In this document: positions 44,482-53,164 of the stretch, one piece after another | Layout: the number at the start of each line of letters is the position of its first letter | Numbering within the stretch: the first letter of the stretch is position 1 | Assembly: GCA_910579225.1 (NCBI GenBank) | Contig: CAJTTI010000010.1 | Span: 53,187 to 117,186 of the forward strand | Reading direction: 5' to 3' | Origin: an uncultured Lachnospiraceae bacterium | Lineage (GTDB): Bacteria > Bacillota > Clostridia > Lachnospirales > Lachnospiraceae | DNA: 64,000 nucleotides | Notes under the pieces: model-generated | What the model was told of the DNA's origin: nothing | The model's database searches: none | What the model saw: the letters and a program-made list of their open reading frames with translations, nothing else | Position numbers and translations under genes: made by a program

Positions 44482-45099
44482 ATGCTAATTACCCAGTTAA
44501 AATCGAAAGAAACCATCGCATCACTGGTAGATGGAAAGAAATTCTTTGTCATCAACTGCCAGGGATGTAAGGAAGTTCATTTCCTGGAAAAAGAAGCTGC
44601 AGATCTCCAGAAAGAGCTTGGAGCTTCCGGGAACATGACAGGGACCATAACCACAGATTACATATGCAATCCGGAAAATATGAAGCTCCGCCTTGAAAAG
44701 CACATGGACGCGATCAAAGCTGCCGATGTGGTGCTTGTATTCTCCTGCGGCGTCGGCGTACAGACCATTGCTGAATATCTGGAAGATAAGATGGTATGCG
44801 CAGCCTGCGATTCCTGTCGTCTGCCGGGCTTCCAGGGCGTGACGCCGCTTGAGTACGACTGCGGTCAGTGCGGGGAATGTTATCTGAACCTGACCGGAGG
44901 GATCTGTCCGATTACGGCCTGTTCTAAGAGTCTGTTGAACGGTCAGTGCGGTGGTGCGAAGAACGGCAAATGCGAAGTGGACCCCAATATGGAGTGCGGC
45001 TGGGAGCGGATTTACAGACGGCTTGAGAAGATCGGACGTCTGGATGCGCTGAAGAGCCCGGTACAGATACGTAATTACGCAACAGATGACGAAGTGTAA
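44482..45099 (+). CDS. metV: MetV, zinc/iron-sulfur subunit of methylene-THF reductase
   Basis: The 205-residue product starts one base after the fusion gene ends. It is a second, stand-alone copy of the MetV domain: INCQGCKEVHF, CDSCRLPG, CGQCGECYLNLTGGICPI and CGGAKNGKCEVDPNMECGW. It is clearly homologous to the fusion's N-terminal domain, and the DNA around the NGQCGGAKNGKC motif is also similar. MetV forms a complex with MetF and passes electrons through iron-sulfur clusters. Having one copy fused to RnfC2 and one free is unusual. Confidence 0.85.
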   Translation: MLITQLKSKETIASLVDGKKFFVINCQGCKEVHFLEKEAADLQKELGASGNMTGTITTDYICNPENMKLRLEKHMDAIKAADVVLVFSCGVGVQTIAEYLEDKMVCAACDSCRLPGFQGVTPLEYDCGQCGECYLNLTGGICPITACSKSLLNGQCGGAKNGKCEVDPNMECGWERIYRRLEKIGRLDALKSPVQIRNYATDDEV

Positions 45100-45144
45100 A
45101 ATAAGGAAACTATATAAAAAATATAAGGATTGGAGCGATATAGA

Positions 45145-46023
45145 ATGAAAATTACAGAGTTATTTGAACGCGGCGAATTCGTGGTTTCTGCGGAAGTGGG
45201 ACCGCCTAAGGGGATCCATATTGATCATCTTCTGGAGGAAGCGAAGACCTATCTGAAGGGCGTTACGGCAGTAAACGTAACGGACAATCAGTCCTCCGTT
45301 ATGCGTCTTGGCTCTCTGGCTACCTGTAAGGCTCTGAAGGACGAAGGGCTGCTGCCGATCTATCAGCTGACCTGCCGTGACAGGAACCGTATCGCACTGC
45401 AGTCGGATCTTCTGAGTGCAGCCATGCTGGGCATTGATAATGTACTGGCTCTGACCGGCGACCATATCAAGCTGGGCGATCACAAGGGCGCAAAACCGGT
45501 CTTTGACCTGGATTCCGTTTCTCTGCTTCATACGATCTGCAAGCTGGAGTCCGGCGAAGATCTGGGCGGAAACAAGCTGGTGGGAGAGCCGCCCAAATTT
45601 GCCAAGGGCGCAGTGGTATCACCCTGCAGTGATTCCGTTGATTCGCAGCTGGCGAAAATGGAGCGTAAAGTCCGCGCAGGCGCAGAGTATTTCCAGACTC
45701 AGGCTGTCTATGAACCGGAGAAGTTCATCGAGTTCATGGAAAAAGCAAAACAGTTCGGCAAACCGGTACAGCTTGGTATTGTAATTCTGAAATCTGCAGG
45801 AATGGCGAAATTCATGAATGACAACGTTGCCGGCATCCATGTACCGCAGGATATGATTGACGAACTTAAAGCGGACAAGGAAAAGGCAAAAGCAGGCATC
45901 ACCGGCGTGGAGATTGCTGCACGTATTATCAAAGAGTGCAAACCGTACTGCCAGGGCCTTCATATCATGGCTCTTGGATGGGAATCCAAGGTTCCGTCTC
46001 TGCTGGAGCAGGCAGGAATCTAA
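45145..46023 (+). CDS. metF: MetF, methylene-THF reductase
   Basis: The start is ATG 45145 (MKITELFERGEFVVSAEVGPP); a TTG 15 nt upstream is less likely. The 292-residue flavoprotein is a TIM barrel with SAEVGPPKG, AVNVTDNQSSVMRLGSLA, YQLTCRDRNRIALQS, LALTGDH, FFQTQAVY-like (YFQTQAVYEP) and GLHIMALGWE. It reduces methylene-THF to methyl-THF with FMN. Electrons should come from MetV and RnfC2 encoded just upstream, giving an NADH-linked type III complex (inference from the family). Confidence 0.93.
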   Translation: MKITELFERGEFVVSAEVGPPKGIHIDHLLEEAKTYLKGVTAVNVTDNQSSVMRLGSLATCKALKDEGLLPIYQLTCRDRNRIALQSDLLSAAMLGIDNVLALTGDHIKLGDHKGAKPVFDLDSVSLLHTICKLESGEDLGGNKLVGEPPKFAKGAVVSPCSDSVDSQLAKMERKVRAGAEYFQTQAVYEPEKFIEFMEKAKQFGKPVQLGIVILKSAGMAKFMNDNVAGIHVPQDMIDELKADKEKAKAGITGVEIAARIIKECKPYCQGLHIMALGWESKVPSLLEQAGI

Positions 46024-46044
46024 AAGTATCTGTTTTTAAATCAT

Positions 46045-46084
46045 AAGAATGACCGAAAGTCTGAAATGACTTTCGGTCATTCTT
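46045..46084 (+). terminator. Strong hairpin after metF
   Basis: A 16-bp perfect inverted repeat, 46045-46060 with 46069-46084 (arm AAGAATGACCGAAAGT), ends the first operon. No T-run follows on the plus strand, so it may act partly as an mRNA-protecting stem. The 356-bp gap 46024-46379 holds this hairpin and promoter 2, and no gene. Confidence 0.65.
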
Positions 46085-46230
46085 GCAAGAGGGTTAAAAA
46101 TTTTCAGTTTTGGAATCAATAGAAAGACAGCTCTTGTGTAAACTCTCTGGTGTATTTAAATGACGGACAAAAGACTGTGCAGAACGGAATTTTTTCGACT
46201 TTTAAACATTTTTTTAGACTTTTTTGCTTC

Positions 46231-46305
46231 TAAAAAAGTTTTTCCATATTTTTGTAGAAAATATACAGAAATCCACTTGCTAAATATCCCCCCATGGGGT
46301 ATAAT
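46231..46305 (+). promoter_or_regulatory. Wood-Ljungdahl promoter 2 with the same upstream element
   Basis: TTGCTA (46277-46282) and TATAAT (46300-46305) are 17 bp apart. Just upstream, TAAAAAAG followed by TTTTTCCATATTTTT (46231-46253) repeats the block of promoter 1. The dyad CCATATTTT (46244-46252) with AAAATATAC (46258-46266) is an imperfect form of the same repeat, 10 bp before the -35. Confidence 0.65.
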
Positions 46306-46379
46306 GCTAATAAACAATGTCAAAAAAATAACAGAGAAAGAATCTTGGCTTGTTTTTTTGAAAAAAAGGAGGGGAATAG

Positions 46380-46778
46380 ATGCATTTGACCAATGAAGAG
46401 CATACGCACTGCGGATGTGGGTGCGGAGGGCAGGAGCACACGCACGAACATACACATGATGATACAACTCATATACATGCACACAGTCATGAAGAAGGGC
46501 ATGAGCATGAACACAATCATGACCATTGCGGCGGGTGTGATGGTCATACGCATGGTCACTGCGACCATACGCATGGAGACCAGCCAAAAGATGAGGATAC
46601 GGCGGTATTGGCATATATGCTGGACCACAACAAACATCATGCGCAGGAGCTTGCTGTCATTGCAAAGCACTTGAGGGAGCAGGGCAGAGATGAAGCTGCC
46701 GCTCAGATTGAGAAAGGCGTGGAGGATTTTGAGAAAGGCAATATGAGATTATCCATTGCACTTTCGCTTGTGCAGTAA
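46380..46778 (+). CDS. His/Cys-rich putative nickel-binding protein
   Basis: The 132-residue product starts behind AAAAGGAGGGG. Residues 2-65 contain 21 histidines and six cysteines (CGCGC at 11-15; C50, C53, C61), alternating with Asp, Glu and Thr. Residues about 70-132 form a helical, non-His-rich domain (TAVLAYMLDHNKHHAQELAV). It is the first gene of the cooT-cooC-acsA run. His-rich tails in CooJ, HypB and SlyD store or deliver nickel, so a Ni chaperone or reservoir for CODH/ACS is the likely role. Zinc or cobalt binding cannot be excluded. I do not recognise the exact family. Confidence 0.75.
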   Translation: MHLTNEEHTHCGCGCGGQEHTHEHTHDDTTHIHAHSHEEGHEHEHNHDHCGGCDGHTHGHCDHTHGDQPKDEDTAVLAYMLDHNKHHAQELAVIAKHLREQGRDEAAAQIEKGVEDFEKGNMRLSIALSLVQ

Positions 46779-46839
46779 ATGGTATCTGCCCGATAATACA
46801 CAGAGCAGGTGCAAAACTTAAATCAGGAGGTAAAGTCCA

Positions 46840-47031
46840 ATGTGTCTTGCAACTGTATATGGTAAGAAACAGGAGAGCGAGAGCATCCTGATCAAAAATG
46901 CCAGCCGCCTTGATGTGGAAGGAAATGTTATTCGTATCCGTGACATCATGGGCGGCGAGATTACGGTGGAGGGAACCATTTCGATGGTAGACCTCGCCAA
47001 TTCAGTTGTGAAAATCAACTGTACAGAGTAA
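46840..47031 (+). CDS. cooT: CooT-type nickel-binding protein
   Basis: The 63-residue product starts MCLATVYGKK and has a small beta-fold pattern (SILIKNASRLDVEGNVI, then GGEITVEGTISMVDL), matching the CooT family; R. rubrum CooT also begins with Met-Cys. In that family Cys2 binds one nickel per dimer. The AGGAGG site lies 9 nt upstream. Its place between the His-rich protein and cooC1 supports nickel supply for CODH. Confidence 0.85.
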   Translation: MCLATVYGKKQESESILIKNASRLDVEGNVIRIRDIMGGEITVEGTISMVDLANSVVKINCTE

Positions 47032-47076
47032 CAGGTTTCAATTGCTAATTTATATAGACCGGAGGGGAGGTAGATA

Positions 47077-47139
47077 ATGGTGGGGCTGTCAAAAGCAATG
47101 AAACAGAACAGGTACAGGCCGGAGTTCAGAGATCACTGA
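47077..47139 (+). CDS. Possible 20-residue small protein
   Basis: ATG 47077 follows a GGAGGGGAGGT site and opens a 20-codon frame (MVGLSKAMKQNRYRPEFRDH) that ends at TGA 47139. It lies in the 168-bp gap between cooT and cooC1. No relative is known to me. It could be a real small basic peptide, a leader, or a chance frame behind a relic site. Confidence 0.3.
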   Translation: MVGLSKAMKQNRYRPEFRDH

Positions 47140-47199
47140 CCAATCTGGAATGTGTACTCTTGTATAGTTAAAAGATTTTAGAATGTAGGAGATGATAAT

Positions 47200-47970
47200 A
47201 TGCCGCAGACGATAGCAGTGGCAGGCAAGGGCGGTGTGGGAAAGACCACATTGACAGGCATGCTGATCCAGTATTTAACTGAACATAAAAAAGGACCAAT
47301 CCTGGCGGTGGACGCAGACGCGAATTCCAACCTTAATGAAGTGCTCGGAGTGGAAGTTGATATGACCCTCGGGGATATTCGTGAAGAGATCGCCAAAGCG
47401 GAGATGGCGGAGGTGAGCCCCATTCCTCCCGGAATGTCCAAGCAGGACTACGCGGAGTTCAAATTTGATTCTTCTCTGGTAGAAGAGGATGATTATGACC
47501 TGCTGGTCATGGGACACACCCAGGGAAAAGGCTGTTATTGCTTTGTTAATGGCTTATTGTCAACCCAGGTTGCCAGACGTGCACAGCACTACAATTATGT
47601 TGTTGTTGACAACGAGGCCGGTATGGAACATATCAGCCGCGGGATTCTTCCCGGTGTGGATGTTGTGATTCTGGTGAGTGACTGTTCCCGTAGAGGAGTT
47701 CAGGCCGTGGGTAGGATTGCCCGGCTGATTCCGGAATGCGGACTAAAGCCGAAAAAAGTCGGCTTGATTGTGAACCGGGCACCAGGGGGTGTCCTGAATG
47801 AAGGTATTCAGGAAGAGGTTCGGAAACAGGAACTGACACTTCTTGGGGTAGTGCCCCAGGACGATGGCGTATATGAGTTTGACAGTGCCGGTACTCCAAC
47901 GACCGAGCTTCCGTCAGACAATCCTGTGAGACAGGCATTATACAAGATTATTGACAGCCTGGAATTGTAA
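47200..47970 (+). CDS. cooC1: CooC1, nickel-insertion ATPase
   Basis: The 256-residue product is a MinD-type ATPase with the deviant Walker A GKGGVGKTT at residues 9-17 and a CYC pair (GKGCYCFVNGLL), the dimer nickel site of CooC. DNEAGMEHISRGI and VDADANSNLNEVLG are further marks. It should use ATP to insert nickel into the C cluster of AcsA. It is 27 bp upstream of acsA. A second CooC gene lies on the other side of acsA. Confidence 0.92.
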   Translation: MPQTIAVAGKGGVGKTTLTGMLIQYLTEHKKGPILAVDADANSNLNEVLGVEVDMTLGDIREEIAKAEMAEVSPIPPGMSKQDYAEFKFDSSLVEEDDYDLLVMGHTQGKGCYCFVNGLLSTQVARRAQHYNYVVVDNEAGMEHISRGILPGVDVVILVSDCSRRGVQAVGRIARLIPECGLKPKKVGLIVNRAPGGVLNEGIQEEVRKQELTLLGVVPQDDGVYEFDSAGTPTTELPSDNPVRQALYKIIDSLEL

Positions 47971-47997
47971 TCCAGGACTGCAAAAAAGGAGATTTAT

Positions 47998-49890
47998 ATG
48001 GGAGACTTTAAATTAACAACAGTTGAAGAGTTCGAAGCCGCTACTAACAGACTGCTGGAGACGGGCGCTAAGGTTGGCGCTGATGCCTGGCAGCTCCGCG
48101 TAAAGAACCAGACACCGCATTGTAAATTCGGTGAGCAGGGTATCTGCTGCCGTATCTGTGCTATGGGACCGTGCCGTATTACTCCGAAGGCTCCGAGAGG
48201 AATCTGCGGCTGTGACGCTCATGGTATCGTAGGACGTAATTATCTGAAATTTACTGCAGGCGGCGCAGCTGCTCACTCCGATCACGGCCGTGAGATCTGC
48301 CATACGCTGTATGCATCTGCTCCCGACGGAGCTTATAAAGTAAAAGATCCTGAGAAGCTCATCCGCATCGCAAAAGAGTGGGGCGTTGAGACCGAAGGAA
48401 AAGATATCTATGATCTGGCTCATGAAATTGCTGAGATGGCTTTGTTAGAGTATGGTAAACCGTTCGGTACTCAGCGTTTCATCAATCGTCTTCCGCAGCA
48501 TACGCTGGAACTGTGGGAGAAAGCAGGCGTGACTCCGCGTGCAATCGACCGTGAAGTGTCCTGTGCTCTGCATATGACCCATATGGGATGTTCCTCTCTG
48601 CCGGAGGCTCTGGTACGTCAGTCTATCCGTACTGGTCTTGGCGATGGCTGGGGCGGCTCCATGTGCGGTACGGAGTTTTCCGATGTCCTGTTCGGTACTC
48701 CGAAGCCCATTGAGACAGAAGCAAACCTGGGCGTTATGAACGCTGACAATGTAAACATTGTTGTTCATGGACATGATCCGTCACTTTCCGAGATGGTATG
48801 CGAATATGCAGATGATCCGGAGATGATCGCTTACGCAAAATCCGTTGGAGCAAAAGGCATTACCGTATCCGGTGTTTGTTGTACTTCCAACGAGGTGGCA
48901 ATGCGTCGCGGCGTTCCGATGGCCGGTAACTTCCTGCAGCAGGAGAATGTTGTGCTTACAGGTGCATGTGAAGCGATTGTTGTTGACGTGCAGTGTATCT
49001 TCCCGGCGCTTGGACCTTTGAGCAAATGTTTCCATACTAAATTTATCACGACTTCCGCAATCGCTCGTATGCCGGAGTCTGAGTATATCCACTTTACGGT
49101 AGGTACTGCGGCGGAGAAGGCAAAACAGATCGTGAAGCTGGCATGTGACAACTTCAAGAACAGAAAACCGGAACTGGTACATATCCCGGATATGAAGCAG
49201 AAAGCAACGGTTGGATATTCTCTGGAGGCAATCGTAAAAGTGCTTGACGGCGTTACCAACTCTCAGGTTGACGTTCTTGGAACGACCAAACCGCTCCTGG
49301 AGTGTGTGACTTCCGGTGTGCTTCGTGGTGCAGTTGCCATGGTTGGATGTAACAACCCGAAGATCCGTCCGGATACTGCTCACATTGAGCTGATGAAGAA
49401 GCTGATCGCGAACGACATCATCATCGTTGCATCTGGCTGTGCAGCTCAGGCGGCAGCAAAAGCAGGTTTGATGGATAAGAGAGCGAAAGATCTCTGCGGT
49501 GCAGGTCTGAAACGTGTCTGTGAACTTGCTGACATTCCTCCGGTATTACATATGGGTTCCTGCGTGGATATCAGCCGTATGATGGTTCTGGTAGCAGAGC
49601 TTGCGAAGGATTCCGGATTAAAGATTTCTCAGCTTCCGGTTGTAGGATGTGCTCCTGAGTGGATGTCCGAGAAAGCAGTTTCTATCGGTAACTATGTAAT
49701 CGGAACCGGTATCGATACGTTCCTAGGCGTTGACCCGTATGTGAGCGGCTCTTCTGAGATGGCACAGTGGCTGACCAATGACGTACGCGACATGGTTGAG
49801 GCTGCGTTTACGGTAGAAACCGATATTGAAAAACTTGTAGATGCTATGATCGACAGAATCGAAGAGAAGAGAACAGCGATCGGTATCTAA
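47998..49890 (+). CDS. acsA: AcsA, carbon monoxide dehydrogenase subunit
   Basis: This 630-residue Ni-Fe enzyme reduces CO2 to CO for acetyl-CoA synthesis. The N-terminal cysteines for the D and B clusters are in place: C42, C50, C51, C54, C59 and C70. Later segments fit the C cluster region: MTHMGCSSLPEALVRQ, VHGHDPSLSEM, SGVCCTSNEVA, GCNNPKIRPD, and MGSCVDISRMM. The order cooC1-acsA-cooC2-acsB and the match to acetogen CODH support the bifunctional CODH/ACS assignment over a free CooS. It uses codons typical of highly expressed genes. Confidence 0.96.
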   Translation: MGDFKLTTVEEFEAATNRLLETGAKVGADAWQLRVKNQTPHCKFGEQGICCRICAMGPCRITPKAPRGICGCDAHGIVGRNYLKFTAGGAAAHSDHGREICHTLYASAPDGAYKVKDPEKLIRIAKEWGVETEGKDIYDLAHEIAEMALLEYGKPFGTQRFINRLPQHTLELWEKAGVTPRAIDREVSCALHMTHMGCSSLPEALVRQSIRTGLGDGWGGSMCGTEFSDVLFGTPKPIETEANLGVMNADNVNIVVHGHDPSLSEMVCEYADDPEMIAYAKSVGAKGITVSGVCCTSNEVAMRRGVPMAGNFLQQENVVLTGACEAIVVDVQCIFPALGPLSKCFHTKFITTSAIARMPESEYIHFTVGTAAEKAKQIVKLACDNFKNRKPELVHIPDMKQKATVGYSLEAIVKVLDGVTNSQVDVLGTTKPLLECVTSGVLRGAVAMVGCNNPKIRPDTAHIELMKKLIANDIIIVASGCAAQAAAKAGLMDKRAKDLCGAGLKRVCELADIPPVLHMGSCVDISRMMVLVAELAKDSGLKISQLPVVGCAPEWMSEKAVSIGNYVIGTGIDTFLGVDPYVSGSSEMAQWLTNDVRDMVEAAFTVETDIEKLVDAMIDRIEEKRTAIGI

Positions 49891-49955
49891 AAGATATAGA
49901 TATTTAAAAAGGATATTTTTAAAGAAGTAAATTTTTTGACCGGAGGGTGAAGACA

Positions 49956-50723
49956 TTGAAAATAGCAATTACCGGAAAAGGCGGAGTCGGAAAGACCACC
50001 TTTGCTGCAACACTTGCAAGATTATATGCGGAGGAGGGACGGACGGTTCTTGCAGCTGATGTGGACCCGGATGCCAATCTGGGACTGGCGCTTGGATTTC
50101 CGGAGGATGTGCTGGACTCCATCATTCCCATTAGCAGGATGCGGAAACTGGTGGAAGAGCGTACCGGAGCCGGCGAGGATAATCAGTTTTATAAACTGAA
50201 TCCGAAGGTAGATGATATTCCGGATACGTACAGTAAGACCTGCAATGGAGTGAAGCTTCTCCTTTTAGGTACGGTAGAAACAGGTGGGGGCGGATGCGTC
50301 TGTCCAGAGCATGTGATGCTGCGTCGGATCATCAATCATCTGATTCTCAGAAGCAATGATGTGGTAATTATGGACATGGAAGCCGGTCTGGAACACCTGG
50401 GACGGGGAACCTGCGAGTCCATGGAGCAATTCATCGTTGTGATCGAGCCAGGAGCAAGAAGCGTACAGACCTACAAGAATGTGAAGCGTCTTGCCGATGA
50501 CCTTGGGATCCGTCAGGTACGGGTAGTTGCCAACAAGGTTCGGAGCGCAGAAGATGAAGAATTCATCCGTTCAAAGATTCCGGCAGAAGATTTACTTGGA
50601 TTTATCCACTATAACACGGAAGTGATCGATGCGGACCGCCAGGGGAAATCCCCCTATGATTTCAGCGAATCCGCAACAGAGGAGATCCGGAAGATCAAGG
50701 AGACCCTCGATCAAGCAAACTGA
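49956..50723 (+). CDS. cooC2: CooC2/AcsF-type nickel-insertion ATPase
   Basis: The start is TTG 49956 (MKIAITGKGGVGKTT); a GTG nine bases earlier lies in the GGAGGGTGA site. The 255-residue product has the deviant Walker A and a CVCPEH pair at about residue 113. DMEAGLEHLGRGTCESMEQF and VVIEPGARSVQTYKNVKRL are also family marks. It lies between acsA and acsB and may serve the ACS A cluster, like AcsF of Moorella; that division of labour with CooC1 is inference. Confidence 0.9.
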   Translation: MKIAITGKGGVGKTTFAATLARLYAEEGRTVLAADVDPDANLGLALGFPEDVLDSIIPISRMRKLVEERTGAGEDNQFYKLNPKVDDIPDTYSKTCNGVKLLLLGTVETGGGGCVCPEHVMLRRIINHLILRSNDVVIMDMEAGLEHLGRGTCESMEQFIVVIEPGARSVQTYKNVKRLADDLGIRQVRVVANKVRSAEDEEFIRSKIPAEDLLGFIHYNTEVIDADRQGKSPYDFSESATEEIRKIKETLDQAN

Positions 50724-50748
50724 TTTTTAAATTTGGAGGTATAATACC

Positions 50749-52878
50749 GTGACATTATTTGATAGAGTATTCGGCGGAAACGACGCAGTCTATGGTCTTA
50801 CTGAGGCTGCCATCGACAAAGCCATCGCAGAGCATGGTGCTGACAAGGCAATTGCTTTTCCGCACACTGCATACAGCCTGCCTTGCTACTACGCAGTAAC
50901 CGGAACCAAAGTTGCCAATCTGGGCGAGTTAAAGACCGCACTTGGCGTTGTCAAGACTCTGATGACCAGAGAAAAGAGACTGAACGATGCGTTTATGAGT
51001 GGTGTTGCAACTGCTCTCTGTGCAGAGTTTATTGAAGTACTGAAATATATCGACGGAGCTACTCCGTACGAAGAGCCTCTTTACGGACATCTGGCAGATG
51101 CCACCATCCGTGAGCTGGGCGTGCCGCTGGTAACCGGCGATATCCCGGGCGTTGCTGTTATCCTTGGAAACGCTCCGACCAAAGAAGACGCAGTTGCTCT
51201 TGTTAAGAGCTATCAGGCACAGGGTATCCTGGTAACTCTGGTAGGCGGCGTGATTGATCAGTGCGTAGAGGCTGGTCTGAACATGGGCTATGCAGTACGT
51301 ATCGTGCCCCTTGGCAAGGACGTGACTTCTGTGATCCATGTAGTATCCGTAGCACTTCGTGCAGCTCTGATCTTCGGCAATGTAACGCCGGGCGATGCTG
51401 CAAACCTGATGAAGTACACCTTCGAGCGTGTACCGGCATTCGTTAATGCATTCAAACCGCTGGATGATGTAATTGTTGCATGCGGCGCAGGCGCAATTGC
51501 ACTTGGTTTCCCGGTAGTAACCAACGAGACCGAAAATATCTTCCGCGTACCGAAGAGCCTGATCGTTCAGGAAGACGTGGACAAATTCAACGCTACTTCT
51601 CTTGAAGCGCGTGATATCAAGATCAAGATCACGAAGATCGACATCCCAGTATCCTTCGCATCTGCATTTGAAGGCGAGATCATTCGTAAGGGCGACATGC
51701 AGGTTGAGTTTGACGGTTCCAGAAAAGACTGCTTCGAGCTGGTGCAGACCAAAGAGCTGACCCAGATCGAGGATCACAAGTTTACTCTGATCGGAAAAGA
51801 TTTCGACGAGTTCGAGGTTGGAAGCAAGAATGCGATTTCTTATATTGTAGACGTAGCTGGAAAGAACATGCAGTCCGACTTTGAGCCGGTATTTGAGCGT
51901 AAGTTCCACAGCTATGTAAACTGCATTGAGGGTGTAATGCATACCGGACAGCGTGACATGATCCGCGTACGTATCAGCAAAGCTACCTTTGAGGCTGGTT
52001 TCCGTGCAAAAGACCTTGCAGAAGTACTGTATGCGAACATCAAGAACGAATTCGACGCAGTGGTAGATAAATGTGCAGTGACCATTATCACGGATGAAGC
52101 AGAGTGTTCGAAACTTCGCCATGAGATGGCAATCCCGGCTTATGACCGCCGTGACGAGCGTCTGACGACTCTGACCGACGAGGCAGTTCCGGTATACTAC
52201 AGCTGTATCATGTGCCAGGCATTCTCCCCGAGCCACGTATGTGTGGTAACACCGGAGAGACTTGGACTCTGTGGTGCCGTATCATGGCTGGATGCGAAAG
52301 CAACCAATGAGCTGGATCCCCAGGGACCGTGCCAGGTGATCACGAAAGAAAGAGTCATCGACGAGAACCTCGGACGTTACGAGGACGTAGATGAAGCTGT
52401 GGCAAAATTCTCTCAGGGCGCTCTGGAGCATGTTACTCTGTACTCCATCATGGAAGATCCCATGACCTCCTGCGGATGCTTCGAGTGTATCTGCGGTATT
52501 GAGCCCTGCTCCAACGGTGTGGCAATCACCAACCGTGAGTATGCAGGAATGACACCTCTTGGAATGACCTTTGGCGAGCTGGCTTCCATGACCGGCGGCG
52601 GTGTGCAGACACCTGGCTTCATGGGACACGGCAAACACTTCATCGCTTCCAAGAAGTTCATGAAGGCAGAGGGCGGATTCGAGCGTATCGTATGGATGCC
52701 GAAGGATCTGAAAGAGACCATAGCTGAGAGACTGAACAAGGCTGCAAAGGAAGTTTATGATATCGACAACTTCACAGATATGATCGGTGACGAGACTATC
52801 GCAACGGATCCGGAGACTCTGCTTGAGTTCTTAACCGAAAAAGGACATCCGGCATTGAAACTGGAGCCGCTTATGTAA
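50749..52878 (+). CDS. acsB: AcsB, acetyl-CoA synthase subunit
   Basis: The 709-residue product starts at GTG 50749 behind TTGGAGG. The A-cluster ligands match the Moorella spacing: C486, C489, C498, C508 (CIMCQAFSPSHVC and the C of LGLCG) for the [4Fe-4S], and C575 and C577 (SCGCFECI) for the distal Ni. It joins CO, a methyl group from AcsCD and CoA to acetyl-CoA. The N-terminal domain contacts AcsA. It is followed by a terminator and the acsD promoter. Confidence 0.96.
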   Translation: MTLFDRVFGGNDAVYGLTEAAIDKAIAEHGADKAIAFPHTAYSLPCYYAVTGTKVANLGELKTALGVVKTLMTREKRLNDAFMSGVATALCAEFIEVLKYIDGATPYEEPLYGHLADATIRELGVPLVTGDIPGVAVILGNAPTKEDAVALVKSYQAQGILVTLVGGVIDQCVEAGLNMGYAVRIVPLGKDVTSVIHVVSVALRAALIFGNVTPGDAANLMKYTFERVPAFVNAFKPLDDVIVACGAGAIALGFPVVTNETENIFRVPKSLIVQEDVDKFNATSLEARDIKIKITKIDIPVSFASAFEGEIIRKGDMQVEFDGSRKDCFELVQTKELTQIEDHKFTLIGKDFDEFEVGSKNAISYIVDVAGKNMQSDFEPVFERKFHSYVNCIEGVMHTGQRDMIRVRISKATFEAGFRAKDLAEVLYANIKNEFDAVVDKCAVTIITDEAECSKLRHEMAIPAYDRRDERLTTLTDEAVPVYYSCIMCQAFSPSHVCVVTPERLGLCGAVSWLDAKATNELDPQGPCQVITKERVIDENLGRYEDVDEAVAKFSQGALEHVTLYSIMEDPMTSCGCFECICGIEPCSNGVAITNREYAGMTPLGMTFGELASMTGGGVQTPGFMGHGKHFIASKKFMKAEGGFERIVWMPKDLKETIAERLNKAAKEVYDIDNFTDMIGDETIATDPETLLEFLTEKGHPALKLEPLM

Positions 52879-53013
52879 GATTCCGGAAGCTGCGCAGCAG
52901 ATTTCCGCGGTATGTAGTGTATGCCGTACAGGGCTCTGGGGAGATCCGAAACATAACGACAGAAAATGCATCGGTTTTTCTGAAGTTTGAGGCTGCGTAA
53001 AGCTTACATATCA

Positions 53014-53044
53014 GGGCACCCTGTTTTTGCAGGGTTGCCCTTTT
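53014..53044 (+). terminator. Terminator after acsB
   Basis: GGGCACCCTG (53014-53023) and CAGGGTTGCCC (53030-53040) form a stem with one bulge, followed by TTTT. Confidence 0.65.
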
Positions 53045-53079
53045 GGAATGCATAAAAGCTTTTCTTATAGGAGTTTTTA

Positions 53080-53088
53080 TGGTATAAT
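53080..53088 (+). promoter_or_regulatory. Extended -10 promoter of acsDC
   Basis: TG-G-TATAAT (53080-53088) lies 77 bp before acsD, with no clear -35. The 286-bp gap between acsB and acsD otherwise holds only the terminator. Confidence 0.55.
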
Positions 53089-53164
53089 ATTACTGTTCGG
53101 AAGTACTTTTGGGCGAAAGAGTGCTGACCGGACGGACTTTACATATTTAAGGAGGATATAACCA

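Noticed and set aside
50929..52236. 435-codon minus-strand frame opposite acsB
   Set aside because: It is the shadow of a highly biased real gene with conserved A-cluster cysteines; no domain is seen on the minus strand.
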